From Asterella californica (taxonomy: Eukaryota > Streptophyta > Marchantiopsida > Marchantiales > Aytoniaceae), in assembly GCA_036924285.1 (NCBI GenBank), contig JAYKYS010000001.1, positions 33,603,501-33,667,500 on the forward strand: a DNA stretch of 64,000 nucleotides, read 5' to 3'. Positions within the stretch are counted from its first letter, which is position 1. Each line of letters starts with the position of its first letter. Positions 10,005 to 21,117 of this stretch are shown here, in pieces. A program made the translations under genes and the position numbers. Under the pieces are notes generated by a model that was given only the letters and a program-made list of their open reading frames with translations, was not told the DNA's origin and did not search any database.

Positions 10005-10892
10005 CTATTGGTTGTCATTGGAAACAGCAGGCTCTGCAGCAGCAGGAGACACCATCTCCGATACTGGCTGCGCTTGAGCACCTGCGACGGGTACCTCCGT
10101 CCACATCGCTGGATCTGTCTCTGTATACCTCCTCCTGCACTGCCCACAGCGTTTGTTGTCCTGCCAAAAGAAGATGTTATGAACATCCTATGCAGTTACT
10201 TCAGCAGGATGCAGAAAAAACTTCCACAAAGAGTCTAGCCTCCATTCCTGCATTCCACCCTGAATAAGCCACCGCGGAGAAGCACTGTACTTGCCAAAGG
10301 TTAGCATCGTCCTCAAACAACTACGGATAGTAGTAGACAAGAGATGAGAATTCCTGTACTTATTAAACTGCAGTGCTCGAGCAAGTATATTTGCATAAGT
10401 GAGCTCAACACTATTTTTAGTGTCCGCAAAACCTAGAAGATCGTACATATCGCTGCCATCAGTTAGCATGCTCTCAGAAATGTTTTTCATGATAACATGG
10501 TGATAGTCTTCTTTCTGATCCTTCATACAGTAACCCAACATCCCAACGTAGGTATGCAAGCCACGGTTTGTCAGAGACTTCACACAAATCTCACCGCCTA
10601 AAAGTTTCTCCCGTTGCCAACCCAAAGCAGTCGTAACCATCCTCTTGACCTGCGGGCAGTTCTTCGCATGGATGCAGACGACTCCTTGGAAGTGCAAATG
10701 GAGCAGAGCACCCCCACGTTCTACAGAGAACAAACCCGAAATACACTGCTTCTGCAGAAAAACTCCTAACAAGGAAAAGAGTTGTAAGTCCAAATCCTCT
10801 CCTGTCTTACATACAGTGATGGACACTTCAAGACTCTTCTCGGGATTGGACGGATTCGTCCTTTTGGCTCTCGCTTCTCTTCGCAGAGACAT
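10005..10892 (-). pseudogene. HUH endonuclease (Rep-type, Y1), Replitron-like transposase relic
   Basis: The first 234 codons read as a single-tyrosine HUH endonuclease. A beta-strand like Rep motif I (LEVSITVC, residues 21-28) is followed by motif II, ALLHLHFQGVV, with the metal-binding H65-L66-H67 and the FQG that follows it in CRESS-type Reps, then by motif III, YVGMLGYCMKD, with Y121 and K124 in a Y-x-x-K arrangement. No P-loop helicase follows, unlike geminivirus Reps and Helitrons. A TAG at 10188-10190 ends this frame, but reading through it the same frame continues with FFWQDNKRCGQCRRRY, a Cys-pair segment, to a TAG at 10005-10007, so the TAG is probably a CAG mutation. The ATG at 10890-10892 directly follows an in-frame stop, so a 5' exon may be missing. 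Family logic points to Replitrons, Y1 HUH transposons reported at high copy number in non-seed plants. Confidence 0.6.
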
Positions 10893-11013
10893 TCAGGCGA
10901 GATGGTTGAGGAAAGTGAGCACAAACGTATCTAAACTTCGACAGATCAAGACCAAGACAGATGCAAGACATAGTACGTATCTTGTATATCGCTCGTACTA
11001 TAGGTTTGAATAA

Positions 11014-11481
11014 CTATGCAGAACAACAGTCGACGAATAAACGTGAGTACGTAAACATCTGTCTGTCTCGACCCTCTAGTACCAGCCAATAGGTATCGTC
11101 TGTCGTTCCCAAGTACATAAAAGACCCGGATAGAGCTACAAACACCCGACCCACTTTTACAAAATCTGTATCAAAGAGAAATTGTGACACATGCTCACAA
11201 AATTTGAGATCTAAGTAGATATAGAACAGATCTGCTTCCAACCTTCGATCATTAAACCCTTGATGGCATACCTCGTCTAAGGTAGGAAAGATAGGTGAGA
11301 AACCTAAAGGAATATAAAGAAAATCTTCCTCGAAGAAAGAAGAACCATTGATAGAAATCGCAGGAGTAATAACTGGAGGTTCAAGGCTGGAAGCAAGAAC
11401 AGGAGTTGCTTCTGGACTACAAGCAACAACAGTAGTTGCTTCAGAAATACCACTACCCACCGTTTCTAACGTTCTCATCAT
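11014..11481 (-). CDS. Unidentified ORF upstream of the HUH gene
   Basis: A 155-codon frame on the same strand as the HUH relic, 121 bp upstream and in a different frame. The N-terminus is Ser/Thr/Pro/Val-rich (MMRTLETVGSGISEATT) and the rest is hydrophobic/acidic with several Phe and Tyr (FFEEDFLYIPLGF, LFYIYLDLKFCEHV). No known domain is recognised. It may be an upstream exon or partner ORF of the HUH transposon, or a chance frame. Its amino-acid composition is protein-like, but there is no splice junction that I can defend. Confidence 0.3.
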   Translation of the reverse strand: MMRTLETVGSGISEATTVVACSPEATPVLASSLEPPVITPAISINGSSFFEEDFLYIPLGFSPIFPTLDEVCHQGFNDRRLEADLFYIYLDLKFCEHVSQFLFDTDFVKVGRVFVALSGSFMYLGTTDDTYWLVLEGRDRQMFTYSRLFVDCCSA

Positions 11482-12223
11482 TGAGCCAAAACAAACAATA
11501 CAAACGCTGCAAATACAATATGATAGAATGTCATCTCAGTCGATGTGTACATTCACCTGCGAGAACCTCCAAAGAAACTGAGACAACATGATCAACAAAC
11601 GAGAGCAGGTTGAACAGAAGATAAGACATACGTCAATATGCATGCTCATAGACTGTGTGCCCATAGCGCACACATGCGACAACGAGCAAAGGCCGTCAGC
11701 AAGCCAAGCCGCAGCCCACACCCGACTGCCCGAATTGTCCGAAGCGTACTTGCAGATTTTGTCATTTCGAGTGGACTGGACAGCCCAATGTCCACTCCAA
11801 AACCGTACCAACCCCGCTCGTCGTGCAAACCCCAATCGGTGCAATTCGTAGCACCGAACACCACGGCGCAAAGACAAAGCCAATCAAATGTGCGGACGCA
11901 TGTCCAGAGCCATATGAAAACGAGAACCGTAGCAAACTGTCCACAGCCAAAGTCCAACCAACACCCAAATTGCATCAGTCAACACCGCAGTGCTTCAGCG
12001 GTGTCCAATCAGAGCGAGTGACTTCTCGTCGACTCCAACCAGCGAAGGTCACCGTGGCATCAATTCCGCAGCACCAAATCCTCACTCGGGCGTCCACCTG
12101 AGCAAAAAATCACCGCGGGACCAAAAGAACACCGTCGTAGCAAGGCAATGACAAGCACCATAAGCACGCAGAGCCAACGAGACGACGAGAAAGGCATCAC
12201 CGCATGACGAGAAAGGCAATGCC
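11482..12223. other. GC-rich intergenic stretch, open on both strands
   Basis: Several overlapping open frames on both strands reflect high GC rather than coding. No family motif is seen in any of them. Confidence 0.4.
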
Positions 12224-12590
12224 ACCATAACCAAATCTCCAATCGCGCATAAAAACCACCACGGCAAGCAAGCACCTGCAATGAGAGCAAAACCGCAGCA
12301 GCAACACGAGCAGCAGCGAACAAGCAGGAGCCACAGCGAAGACCGCCACGGCAAGCAAGCAACACCATAACCACAAAGAGCCCTGCCGCGGGACGGGACG
12401 GCCGTGAGCAGCACCTGCAACGAGAGCAAAACCGCACCAGCAACACGAGCAACAATGAACAAGCAGGAGCCGCAGCAACACCATAACCACGAAAAGCCCT
12501 ACCGTGAGACGACCGTCACCACCACCTGCAATAAAAGCAAAACGACACGACGAAGACGAGCGGCAGGGAACAACCAGGAGCGCGACATTC
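12224..12590 (+). repeat. Degenerate GC-rich minisatellite, about three units
   Basis: Units start with ACCATAACCA at about 12,224, 12,364 and 12,480 and contain CACCTGCAATGAGAGCAAAA, CAACACGAGCA and GAACAAGCAGGAG. Spacing is about 140 then 116 bp, so indels occur between units. Long open frames here on both strands are by-products of the repeat. Confidence 0.7.
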
Positions 12591-12594
12591 TTCT

Positions 12595-12750
12595 GGTCCC
12601 TAAACCTAAAAGCTACTGTCGGTCCCTTCCTGCACACTCAACTGTTTTCTCAAAACGGTCCCTTAACCTCAAATATTTCCCACACATTCAACTGTTTTCT
12701 GTAAACGGTCCATTGACCTCAAATATTTCCCGCACATTAAACGCTGTCTA
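12595..12750 (+). repeat. Three-unit tandem repeat, about 50-62 bp
   Basis: GGTCCCTTAACCTC / AAATATTTCCCACACATTCA / ACTGTTTTCTGTAAAC recurs, starting at 12,595, 12,657 and 12,707. The first unit carries extra sequence and the third is truncated. Confidence 0.75.
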
Positions 12751-15339
12751 CGACGACCGGAACCAATCGCATGACGATATTTTTCCCCGAAAGCTGTGCT
12801 TGTTTGCTTTCTCGATCTGCCGCGACAGTCCATCAGCATGCATATTCACACATTACTTACGAAAAGCTTAGAGAAGTATCCATGGAGGAACCTCTACTCC
12901 AAGACTGCGGAGATCCATTTATTCAGAGAATATGTTAAAAGATGTGTTAACATTCGCAATGCGAAGCTGAAACGTATTACCGATCATGTCAAGAGAAAGC
13001 TGAATAGTGGAAATAAATGCATAGTGGGAAGAGGCCCTTAGAGTGAAGATAAAATTTAATTTCAAACCTGATTTGACACTCTATCTATTTCCGGTATATA
13101 ATTCTAATCACATACACTACAAGTGTGAAGAGGACAAAGGTTCATTCGACTCGTCGATCAACGGGTGCTGGGTACCCTAATAACGTAGAATAATGTAATG
13201 GATACTACGCAACACTTGAACTCTACTCTTATTAATTTCCCCGCCGTGCATCGAATAAGTAGCATATCGCTATTGTCACTTCGATCGGAAGATCAAGATT
13301 CATGCAGACTCGCACGACATCAGTTAAGGACTTTTTTGCTACTCCTATTTTCTTGAACTCGGACGTGTCTGAAGTCCGAAACATGTGCATGTATTAGGGT
13401 TCCTCAATAACGTTGATGACGTCTCGTGGAAAACATTGCTTCATCCTCTTAGTCTTGAAAATATATGGATCGACAGCTTTGCAGTTCAACGTCTTCTTTC
13501 TAGATTGTGCCAGAGCTTACCATGAGAGACGCCAATGGGTCCATTTTCTTTTTCTTTCTGCACTACATTTTTTGGACAACCAGTTTTCAAGCCTCTACAT
13601 ATAGTTTTTGTGTCGCGTGATTCTCTCGTGGAAAACCCATTGAAACAGCACCTTAGGAAATGAAAGTAAGTGCAAGTTGGAAGCGTGAAGGTTGCTGTGG
13701 TGACTTGGAGTCATCAGCTACACAGCGCATGACAACTGAGCAACTGACGTCGATCCATTTTCGAACATTCTTCAGAGGACTGGAGTGGCTAGTGGTGTAC
13801 AGTATGGCTCAGAGTGAACCCTCATTCCGCTACTTGGGACTGTCAGTCCACTTGCCTTCTTACAGGTACGAAGTTATTATGACTTGTTAGGAACACGTGA
13901 CTCTTGTGAACTGGATCAATTTTCAAGCTGGTGTGGACGATAGGGTTTCTGGACTGGCATGCACAGAACACACTTCACTTCGAGGGGCCTTGCAGTGTAC
14001 GCTCATCCTCACGCGGCTTCTGCAGCGTGGAACTGAAGACGAATTAATGAATTCCTCATACTGTACACTGCGTGGTAACATAATACTACATGGAGAAGCA
14101 GAAAAGGTCATTGCCAGCTTGGTGCATATACAGAAAGATATGGAATCAACACAGAAGTAATATGGAGGCTAGTTGCTTCAGACCAGTTTTAGCTGCAGAA
14201 GATTAATGGGTCAAAAACCTGAAGAACTAACTCGGAAAAAAGGAACCAGACAACTGCCGGAGCACAAAGGATACGAATGCTTCATAAACTAGCTATAAGG
14301 TAAACTCTATACTGCGACGGCAGTCAGCAAACAAACTAGCTAAACTCATGAAAGGCGCAAGCTGGGAACGAATACCGCGAAACGAAACTGCAGCATGGAA
14401 CGGCATTGGACAGTCATGCCGACACTTGTTTTATGCCAAGTCTAGGAGAAAATCGGTGTAATCGATACGAGTTACGAGTTCATCACTTGGTACGTGCTGA
14501 GTTAGTAAGAATACCCATCCATCGGCGTAGTTAGCATCAAAACTACTGTCACTGTCCAGTCACTGAAACTAGTTCGCACACACGAGAATATTTAAGTGTG
14601 CGCCTGGAGATTCCGAAGCTACTGACAGTGTAAAGCTCGAACGGACACATTGCCATGACAACCCCCGAACGAATCAGATACGTAGCCGGTGAGTTCGTTC
14701 TGCACACAACCAGTTTGCTCTGGATGGGTCTTGAAAGAAGTCAACTTGTCATGCACTACACTGTACCGCCCTGCGTCTTGAGAGTTTGTGACCTAGTCTC
14801 TCACGTCTCTCACCGACCTGTTTATTGATTTGGGACTGCTGACTTTAGCTCCCATACTCTTGAGCATGTGGGTCTCACCAGTCTTTGATCATTTTATCTC
14901 TTTACTGTGACGTCAATCGTTCCCTCGGTGAAATACTCTGGAGTCTGTAGGTTATGTACACTGATAACAAAGGTCTCAAGCTCACATTTCCTCTTCGTGT
15001 CTCATTTCTTCTACTACAAGGGTGCACAGTCCTGTACGAACACGAGAAATTCGAGAAATTCCATATTTGTTGAAACAAGAAGAAGCATGAAAACTCAAAG
15101 AGAGCAGGAAACTCAACACCCTGGACAGGTGAGATGGAGAGCTGACAGAAAGGAGAGCCAACTTCCAAGGAGTGCCCAATTCTACTTGACTTTCACATCC
15201 TTCTAGTAACAGAGAGTTACTGTGTTGGGGATGGCTAGATTCGTTCCCCCCGCGCGTGTTCCAGTTCCGGGAGACTTGCCATCGACCCACGCGTACCTCC
15301 GGAGATACCTTTGGAAACCCCCTCGGGTTTATGCATCTT
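12751..15339. other. No recognised gene or element
   Basis: Scattered short frames, the longest at 13,660-13,890 and 13,897-14,160 (plus), show no recognisable domain or splice structure. I see no LTR, TIR or tRNA here. Confidence 0.4.
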
Positions 15340-15400
15340 TCCATCCGTTAGCTATTCATTGCGTCGCGGTTTTCTCTTCTCTTTATGCATCCCCCGAGAC
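15340..15400 (+). promoter_or_regulatory. Orphan copy of lipid-transfer-protein upstream sequence
   Basis: CCATCCGTTAGCTATTCATT followed by GCGTCGCG matches CCATCCGGTGGCTATTCATT-GCGTCGCG upstream of the gene at 33,590 and the weaker AATCCGTTGGCTACTCATTG-GGTCGCG near 43,196. No lipid-transfer-protein exon follows here. It could be what is left of another gene copy, or part of a dispersed element that supplies this promoter segment. Confidence 0.45.
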
Positions 15401-16090
15401 CCGGAGTACTTGTAGTGATACTTGTGCTTTAAACCACAAGTACAGCTATATTAGCGGTGGGGATCTCCACCGTTAATCATTTTAAGTCTTTGCTAAGTAA
15501 GTTCGGCACGGGCGGGGGCCTTTGAGAGATTTGCGCAAAGCAGTCACCATCACAGTATAGCTTCAAACACTGTGATCTTGGTAGCAAAATGAGCAGAAAA
15601 GAAAGAGCTTCAAAATGAACCCATGATGAGCTCAGGAGGACTACGGACGGCTTCAAAATTATCAAGTGAATCCCGGGTCACTGAGAACCACAGAAATAGA
15701 ATATTCTGAATTTTGAATTTTGAAATATTCTACTATCCAACATATTTTGTTATAATCACTTAGCCTCGCGTTACCATGAACCAGCAGCTCTTTTGAGACA
15801 AGGACCTCCACAGGGACCTTGGCCTCCCGCACTCTGACTGAGAGAAGAGAAACAGCTACAGTGAAAAAGGTCCGCCGCGTGGGAAGTCAAGCCTTTTATA
15901 TCCCTACTAGTGGTTTAACCACAATTAATTAACACGCAAGATAAACCCAAGGGAATCCATTCTGGTAGCACATTATCCGAAATGCCAACCCACACCAACC
16001 CGTTATTACGGTTATATTCCTTTCAGGTTAGGAAATCAAATTTGAAACTTTGAGATCCCAACTAAAATAAGGATCGGGTACAATGTATAC
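15401..16090. other. Intergenic flank left of the LINE nest
   Basis: No coding frame is recognised. The last part (about 16,040-16,090, containing CTAAAATAAGGATCGGGTAC) aligns with CTAAAACAGGTGGATCGAGT at about 42,107, upstream of the lipid-transfer-protein gene at 43,554, indicating that this flank once joined 32,107 directly. Confidence 0.5.
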
Positions 16091-16104
16091 CTTCCCAGTG
16101 AAGG
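16091..16104. repeat. Target-site duplication of the LINE (left)
   Basis: CTTCCCAGTGAAGG, repeated exactly at 32,093-32,106. The left copy abuts the T15 run that is the element's poly(A) tail on the minus strand. Confidence 0.9.
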
Positions 16105-16119
16105 TTTTTTTTTTTTTTT
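16105..16119 (-). other. Poly(A) tail of the LINE
   Basis: A run of 15 T on the plus strand, directly next to the left target duplication, followed by AAACCGG and then the gypsy LTR. It marks the 3' end of the minus-strand LINE. Confidence 0.85.
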
Positions 16120-16122
16120 AAA

Positions 16123-16126
16123 CCGG
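16123..16126. repeat. Target-site duplication of the Ty3/gypsy element (left)
   Basis: CCGG immediately before the LTR, matched by CCGG at 25,041-25,044 immediately after the other LTR. Only four bases agree; a fifth does not. Confidence 0.75.
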
Positions 16127-17454
16127 TGTCGAGTTGAGAGTTTTCTTGGGAAGGGCGGAACCTTCTGGATGTGATAGATCTTGAAGGCTGTGTTTAGTCT
16201 ACTCAAAGAAGCGTTGGACTTCAGGCTAAAGTTTCTTACTATACAGAGGTAGGTTTCAGATCAAAAGAGAACAGTATAAACACTCACTCAGGTCGAATGG
16301 ACCCTCCAGTATGTTCAGGAAGTGAAAATCAGATCAGACTAGTAGTAATAAGGTCAGACAGCGAACTTTAACAGTCCAGAATCAAAAACATACGATGGTT
16401 CAGACTTCAGAACTCCTCCTACATGTAAGTGAGGCCCTACTGACCATACACACGAAGTTTCAGCTTGAGATCAAATCAGAATGTCGAGATATGGGCAGAA
16501 ATGTTCCGAGCAGGAAATTACGGCAATTTTTGGTATCCAAACAGCTATTTCGACCTAGAATAGAGAATTGGCTCGATCACTTTCGAAGATTCTTACAGGA
16601 TTTGCATTAAACAGCTTGCTGAACACTCCTGTGAAGTTGGGCCTCCTGATTGTACACAGAACTCCAGATCTCGCTCTCTGAAGTTGATGCTCTAGATTGA
16701 GAGCTTTTCGGACCCCCTCTGCTTCAGCGGTCGCCTTGAATTACTCACAGACTCAATTGACATGAAAATTTGGGGACAGTCGTAGCCCTACTGACAGTGA
16801 ACGTGACCACGAAGGTTTGAAGCGATTTTCTCAAATCTACTGCGAGTGACACCGAAAACCCCAAAATCAACAGAAGTGCTGCAATTCTAGCACAAATCGA
16901 ACTTCAATCAGCCATAACTCCTTCTTTATTGCTCCAAATCGATCAAAAATTTCATTGACAGTGTTTGGCACAACGAACCCTATCTCCCTGTGCTCTCAGA
17001 TTTCGAAGTCTCCTCACCAAATGCTCGAACTCCTCTTAAGACCCCTACTACTAAGTTTAGTAGTACATAAAGACAAAATTGGACCAATAGGAGTTCATAG
17101 CTTCACTCCCCTGTCCTTTTGTGTCCCAAACCACGTGGTGACTTAATTTTGCACATAGGCTACCACGTCAAGCCCCTAAAGTGCCAGCGTAACTCCTAAA
17201 CTACATGCGAAGACATGTAAAAACGATACGTAATCCCGAAAGATAACCTAACCTCGCTAGGAAGCATGCATGGGCGACATGTAATTACAACCCATGACCT
17301 TAACTCCATCTACATGGTAATCAACCTACTAAGACTCAAAAATATATAACATCCTCCAGTGTCGACTTCTCTGAGGTCCTAATTTCACTCAAAGAGACTA
17401 ACGCTTGACAGAGAGGTGAATTATTTACAATGTAAAATGATTCACATCACGACA
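16127..17454 (-). repeat. 3' LTR of the Ty3/gypsy element
   Basis: Begins TGTCGAGTTGAGAG and ends CATCACGACA; the termini form the inverted repeat TGTCG...CGACA. Same length as the other LTR, with base changes most evident in the first 200 bp and a few single-base indels that balance. Confidence 0.95.
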
Positions 17455-18769
17455 TCCACCCCCTCCAAACCTGCACATCCTCCGGCAGGTGCCAACCTCT
17501 TCTGTCTTCCGACTGTTCTTCTTCATCGTCACTCTCCTCCGTCTCAACCACTTCAGTAGCCGAGTCGTCTTCGTCTCTTGGCATCCTCTGCTCAGACTCC
17601 AAGAAACTGAACAAATCTACTGATCCTCCACGTTGTTTGAACAACTTCACTCGTTTGCCAGTCACAGATAGTTTCAAAGGAGTACCATCCAGCTCATGTA
17701 AACTATAAGTGGCATTCTCATAAACATCTGGCACAACATAAGGCCCGAACCATCTTCGCGAGAACTTATGAAGTGTAGAATGCTGGTTCTCCAGCGTGCT
17801 ATCATACACTAGAACCCAATCACCAACATGTATTGACTTCGGTCGTAGTCGGTGAGTCTTGTCGAAACGCTCCTTGTTTCTAACTCGAGCCACCTTCAGC
17901 TTCTCTTGTGCCTCAGCAAGATCCTCCTCCCTTCGCTCCAACTGCCTAGTTCGTAAAGCAAGGAGTGAAGTATGATCTATACCATCTTCCCACGATAGCG
18001 TAACCCACGTAGGAAAGTCTTCCTCAGCAGGCATGATCGGCTTCTGCCCCAACATAAGCTCAACTGGCATATAGCCAGTCGTGGTACAGTGTGTAGTTCT
18101 ATCAGCCCATAAAGAAAATGGAAGCAGTCTCGGCCATTCTCTAGGCCTACCATCACATGCTTTCACTAAAGCGTGAACGATAGAAGGGTGTCCTCGTTCA
18201 CTCTTACCAATCCCTTCTAGATTCATGGCAGTAGTAAGTCGAAGCTTTACTCCATAACGAGCAAAGAACTCCTTCGCTTCTGCACCTCTCAGCTCGCCCC
18301 TATCTGCTCGTAATCTTCCAACAGATCCATAACGACAAATAATATCTTCCAGCACGAATCTACATATGTTCTCTGTAGTCTTCGTTCGTAGTGCTCGTCC
18401 CTCCACGTAGTTAGAGAGATCTTCCCGAGCTAACACCAAGTAGCGCATCCCCCATAGTCTCGGCGGCATCATCACAAGATCAAGGACCCACGAAAAATGA
18501 ATACTAGGTGGGTAGGTAGGTATAAGTCCATCTCTGTAACGGACTTTAGAGTAGAACTGGCAATGCAGACACGACCCAACAAAATCCACTACGTCTTGAT
18601 ACAAACCCTTCCACCAGTATCGCTCCTTCATCTTCGTGTATGTAGCCCAAACTCCACGGTGTCCAGCCCACAAGGTGTCATGAAACTCGTTCAGCAGATT
18701 CAGCTTTGTCGGTTGATCATCCACCACTCTAGCCAGCATCCCATCTCTTCTCTTCGGACGTTTCCACAA
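17447..18769 (-). pseudogene. Ty3/gypsy integrase domain
   Basis: The 440-codon frame contains the H-H-C-C zinc-binding module (H30, H37, C67, C70; EFHDTLWAGHRG ... CLHC), then a catalytic core with D97 (WVLDLVMMP), D156 (RLRADRGEL) and E191 (GKSERGH). It continues with SLWADRTTHCTTTGYMPVEL and a C-terminal DNA-binding region (VGDWVLVYDSTL, WFGPYVV). The tail is acidic (EESDDEEEQSED) with no chromodomain. All catalytic residues are present and the frame is open, but a small indel near 18,770 separates it from RNase H, so it is not translated as part of an intact polyprotein. The annotated start is simply the first Met after that break. Confidence 0.85.
17455..17466 (-). promoter_or_regulatory. 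Polypurine tract
   Basis: GGAGGGGGTGGA on the minus strand, directly 5' of the 3' LTR; the expected position and composition for plus-strand DNA priming. Confidence 0.85.
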
Positions 18770-19560
18770 TAACCTTCACGTAGAAAGTAACCGTACGCTT
18801 TTCTTCTAATCTCCTTAAACTCTGCATCGCTCCAACCCTCTTGTCTGCATAATAAACTCAGATAGAATCCGATGTCACGGAACCTTTTCGTGTAGAACTC
18901 CTCGTAGAACGGTAGTGGTTCCAAGTCTGAAGTCTGCTGACCAACTTGGCACCAAACGTCTCTCTTCTCTTCATCTTCAACTTCAACTAACATTTCTTCT
19001 TCATCTGTATAACGAGCCCTAGATAACATGTCTGCAACAGGATTATCCTTTCCTGCTATATGCTTCAGCTCAGGATTCATACTCCGAATATAAGCAATCC
19101 ATCGTAGCATTGCTATGTCTGGAGTATTACAGTTTGCTATCATTCCTAACAAAGGCAAACAGTCTGTTTCTAGTATCACACGAGCTCCTATCAAGAACTC
19201 TCGATCTACCTTCATAGCAGTAACAGCTCCCCACAACTCTCGCTTCACTTGAGGATAGTTACGTTGCCTATCTGTTAAGATTCGAGCTCCAAATCTAGAA
19301 ACAAACCGCACACCATCTGCATCTTCTTGACCAACTGTTCATCCAATCGCTTTTGGACTCGTATCCACAGTTAGTACCACAGGTGTCCCGCTCTCGTAGC
19401 TAAGCCTCCTTAGTATAGGTGGAGACTTCAAAATCTCTTTCAGCTGCTCCATCGTCTCGTGATGTTCTCGCTGCCAAGTAAACCTCTTCCCTTTTCTCAG
19501 AAGTGCATACAGAGGCTCGGCAATATGTGCATAATGAAAGAACACACAAGCTCCCAAGAA
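18700..19560 (-). pseudogene. Ty3/gypsy RNase H domain and connection region
   Basis: Two frames cover this part. The first (down to 19,339) carries the thumb-connection sequence REHHETMEQLKEILKSPPIL and VVLTVDTSPKAIG, the first RNase H strand with its catalytic Asp (TVDTS). The second (19,311 to 18,700) continues with RFGARILTDRQRNYPQVKRE, LETDCLPLLGM (second acidic position) and HIAGKDNPVADMLSRA, the usual RNase H end. A frame change near 19,311-19,339 and another near 18,770 interrupt it. Confidence 0.8.
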
Positions 19561-19619
19561 TCGTCGAACCTCAGTGATGTTGGTACAGTCTGCTATCCTT
19601 GTTATAGCATCTACCTTCT

Positions 19620-20980
19620 CTAGGTTCGGCCGTCTCCCAAAAGTACCGCATAAGTGACCCACCACCACGATCTCTGACATTCCAAAATGAGATTTGGACC
19701 TGACAGAGTGAGGTGTACCTCTTCCAAGCGCATCAGAATCTTCTCCACATCTCGGATGTGGTCTGCAACGAACTTTCTGCAACCATCAGCAGTCATAGTT
19801 TTGTCCTTGTCCTCCACCGGACAGCCTTTCATGGGAATATCATCAAGAAATGGGATAGTAACCTCAGATACAAACTCTCGTAACACCTTATGCATCGCGT
19901 TTTGCATATGAGCTACTGAGTTTATCGCACCCTGAGGAAGAGTACACATCCGCATCAACCCCAAAGGTGTACGCATGGTAGTCAAGTCTCTACTCTCCAA
20001 AGCAAGCTGAAACTAATCGTAACCTGAAAACAGATCTCCAATAGAATAGATAGATCTTCCAGCAAATGCCTCGGCTACTTCATCCACCACAGGTCCTGTC
20101 CCAACATTTCGAATCGTGATGTTGTTGGCAGGCTGTAAGTCTTGGATGAAGCGTAAGGCTCCTGTCTTCTTAGGTACTGTGAACCATCGGCTAGAGTACG
20201 GAGCCATAGATGGTTCAAGAATACCCATCCGCATCCTCTCCTTCAATAACTCAATAACCTTCGGTAGCAAGGCACGAGAGACTGGAATCGGCTTCAAGTC
20301 CCAAGGTACGTGAGGAACAGTGAAGATAACCATCGGAGCTATCACATTAGGATCCACACAACCAATCTCTCCAGCTGAGAAAGAAAATGCCTTACCATGG
20401 CTAACTATCATATGCTCAAAAGCTCGTTTCTCCACTTCAGTCAAGAAGCCACCCCTCCTATCTGGAGCTGCTCGAGTGTCTCTTGAGTAAACTTGTGTCC
20501 TATCTGTTTAGGATCTCTCAGTACAGGCTCAGTGGCTGCTAACTCCATCTGCTGTCGTGAATCAACAGGTAACTGGATCGCCACTGGTTTCACCTTCTTC
20601 GCTACAGTTTTGTATTTGGTGTGAACCTCTGCTTCTTCACGAGAGCCACACCAGCAGATTGCATCCTTCCATCCACTCTCCAGTCTCGGATGAGGATGAG
20701 ATTGCAAGCACGAGGCAATCTCCTCATAGACCTTACGAGAGTGGATGGGGATCACCACCCTTCCTCCCATCTGCTCCATCATCCTATCTACATCATCCAG
20801 CCAACGAGCAAAAAGCTGTGCACCTACAAACTCCTCGTAGACACCAGAAATCATCTCACCTTCATTCAAAACTCCTGTACAACACAGATTTTCTGCATAC
20901 TTCTCCATCTGCCTTCTACTCTTCTCAGTCAGATCATCTACTCGCGTGAACTCACTCCAATCATCAAAACTGAAAGTCAT
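19620..20980 (-). pseudogene. Ty3/gypsy reverse transcriptase
   Basis: Starts with an N-terminal segment ending in KYKTVAKKVKPVAIQLPVDS, then after a frameshift near 20,450 continues with fingers and palm: VPHVPWDLKPIPVSRALLP, SRWFTVPKKTGALRFIQDLQ, YSIGDLFSGYD (first catalytic Asp) and, after a TAG at 20,013-20,015 that replaces an expected Gln, the palm with TPLGLMRMCTLPQGAINS and the FLDD catalytic pair (19,839-19,850). Fidelity to the family is high apart from the breaks. It cannot give a full-length protein. Confidence 0.85.
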
Positions 20981-21117
20981 TAAACAAGATCTCTAACTAT
21001 GTACAGTGTAACTACTCTCAGAATCTTGAGCAACCTCTTCGTCAGCCTCTTGTGATCCCACAGGCTGCTCAAGCGGGATCATAGTAACAACGGATCTTTC
21101 ACTCTTGGTATCCCGTC

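Noticed and set aside
10149..10187. A 39-bp intron (GTAACT...GGCAG) at the end of the HUH frame
   Set aside because: Too short for a plant intron; the length is divisible by three and the retained sequence reads naturally in frame, so a nonsense mutation is simpler.
10188..10892. Endogenous geminivirus-type Rep
   Set aside because: No P-loop helicase follows the HUH domain and the motif spacing is not that of geminivirus Rep; a transposon HUH protein fits better.
11646..12637. Long overlapping open frames on both strands, Cys/Ala/Leu-rich
   Set aside because: They follow the high GC content and minisatellite periodicity; no motif, and both strands are equally open.
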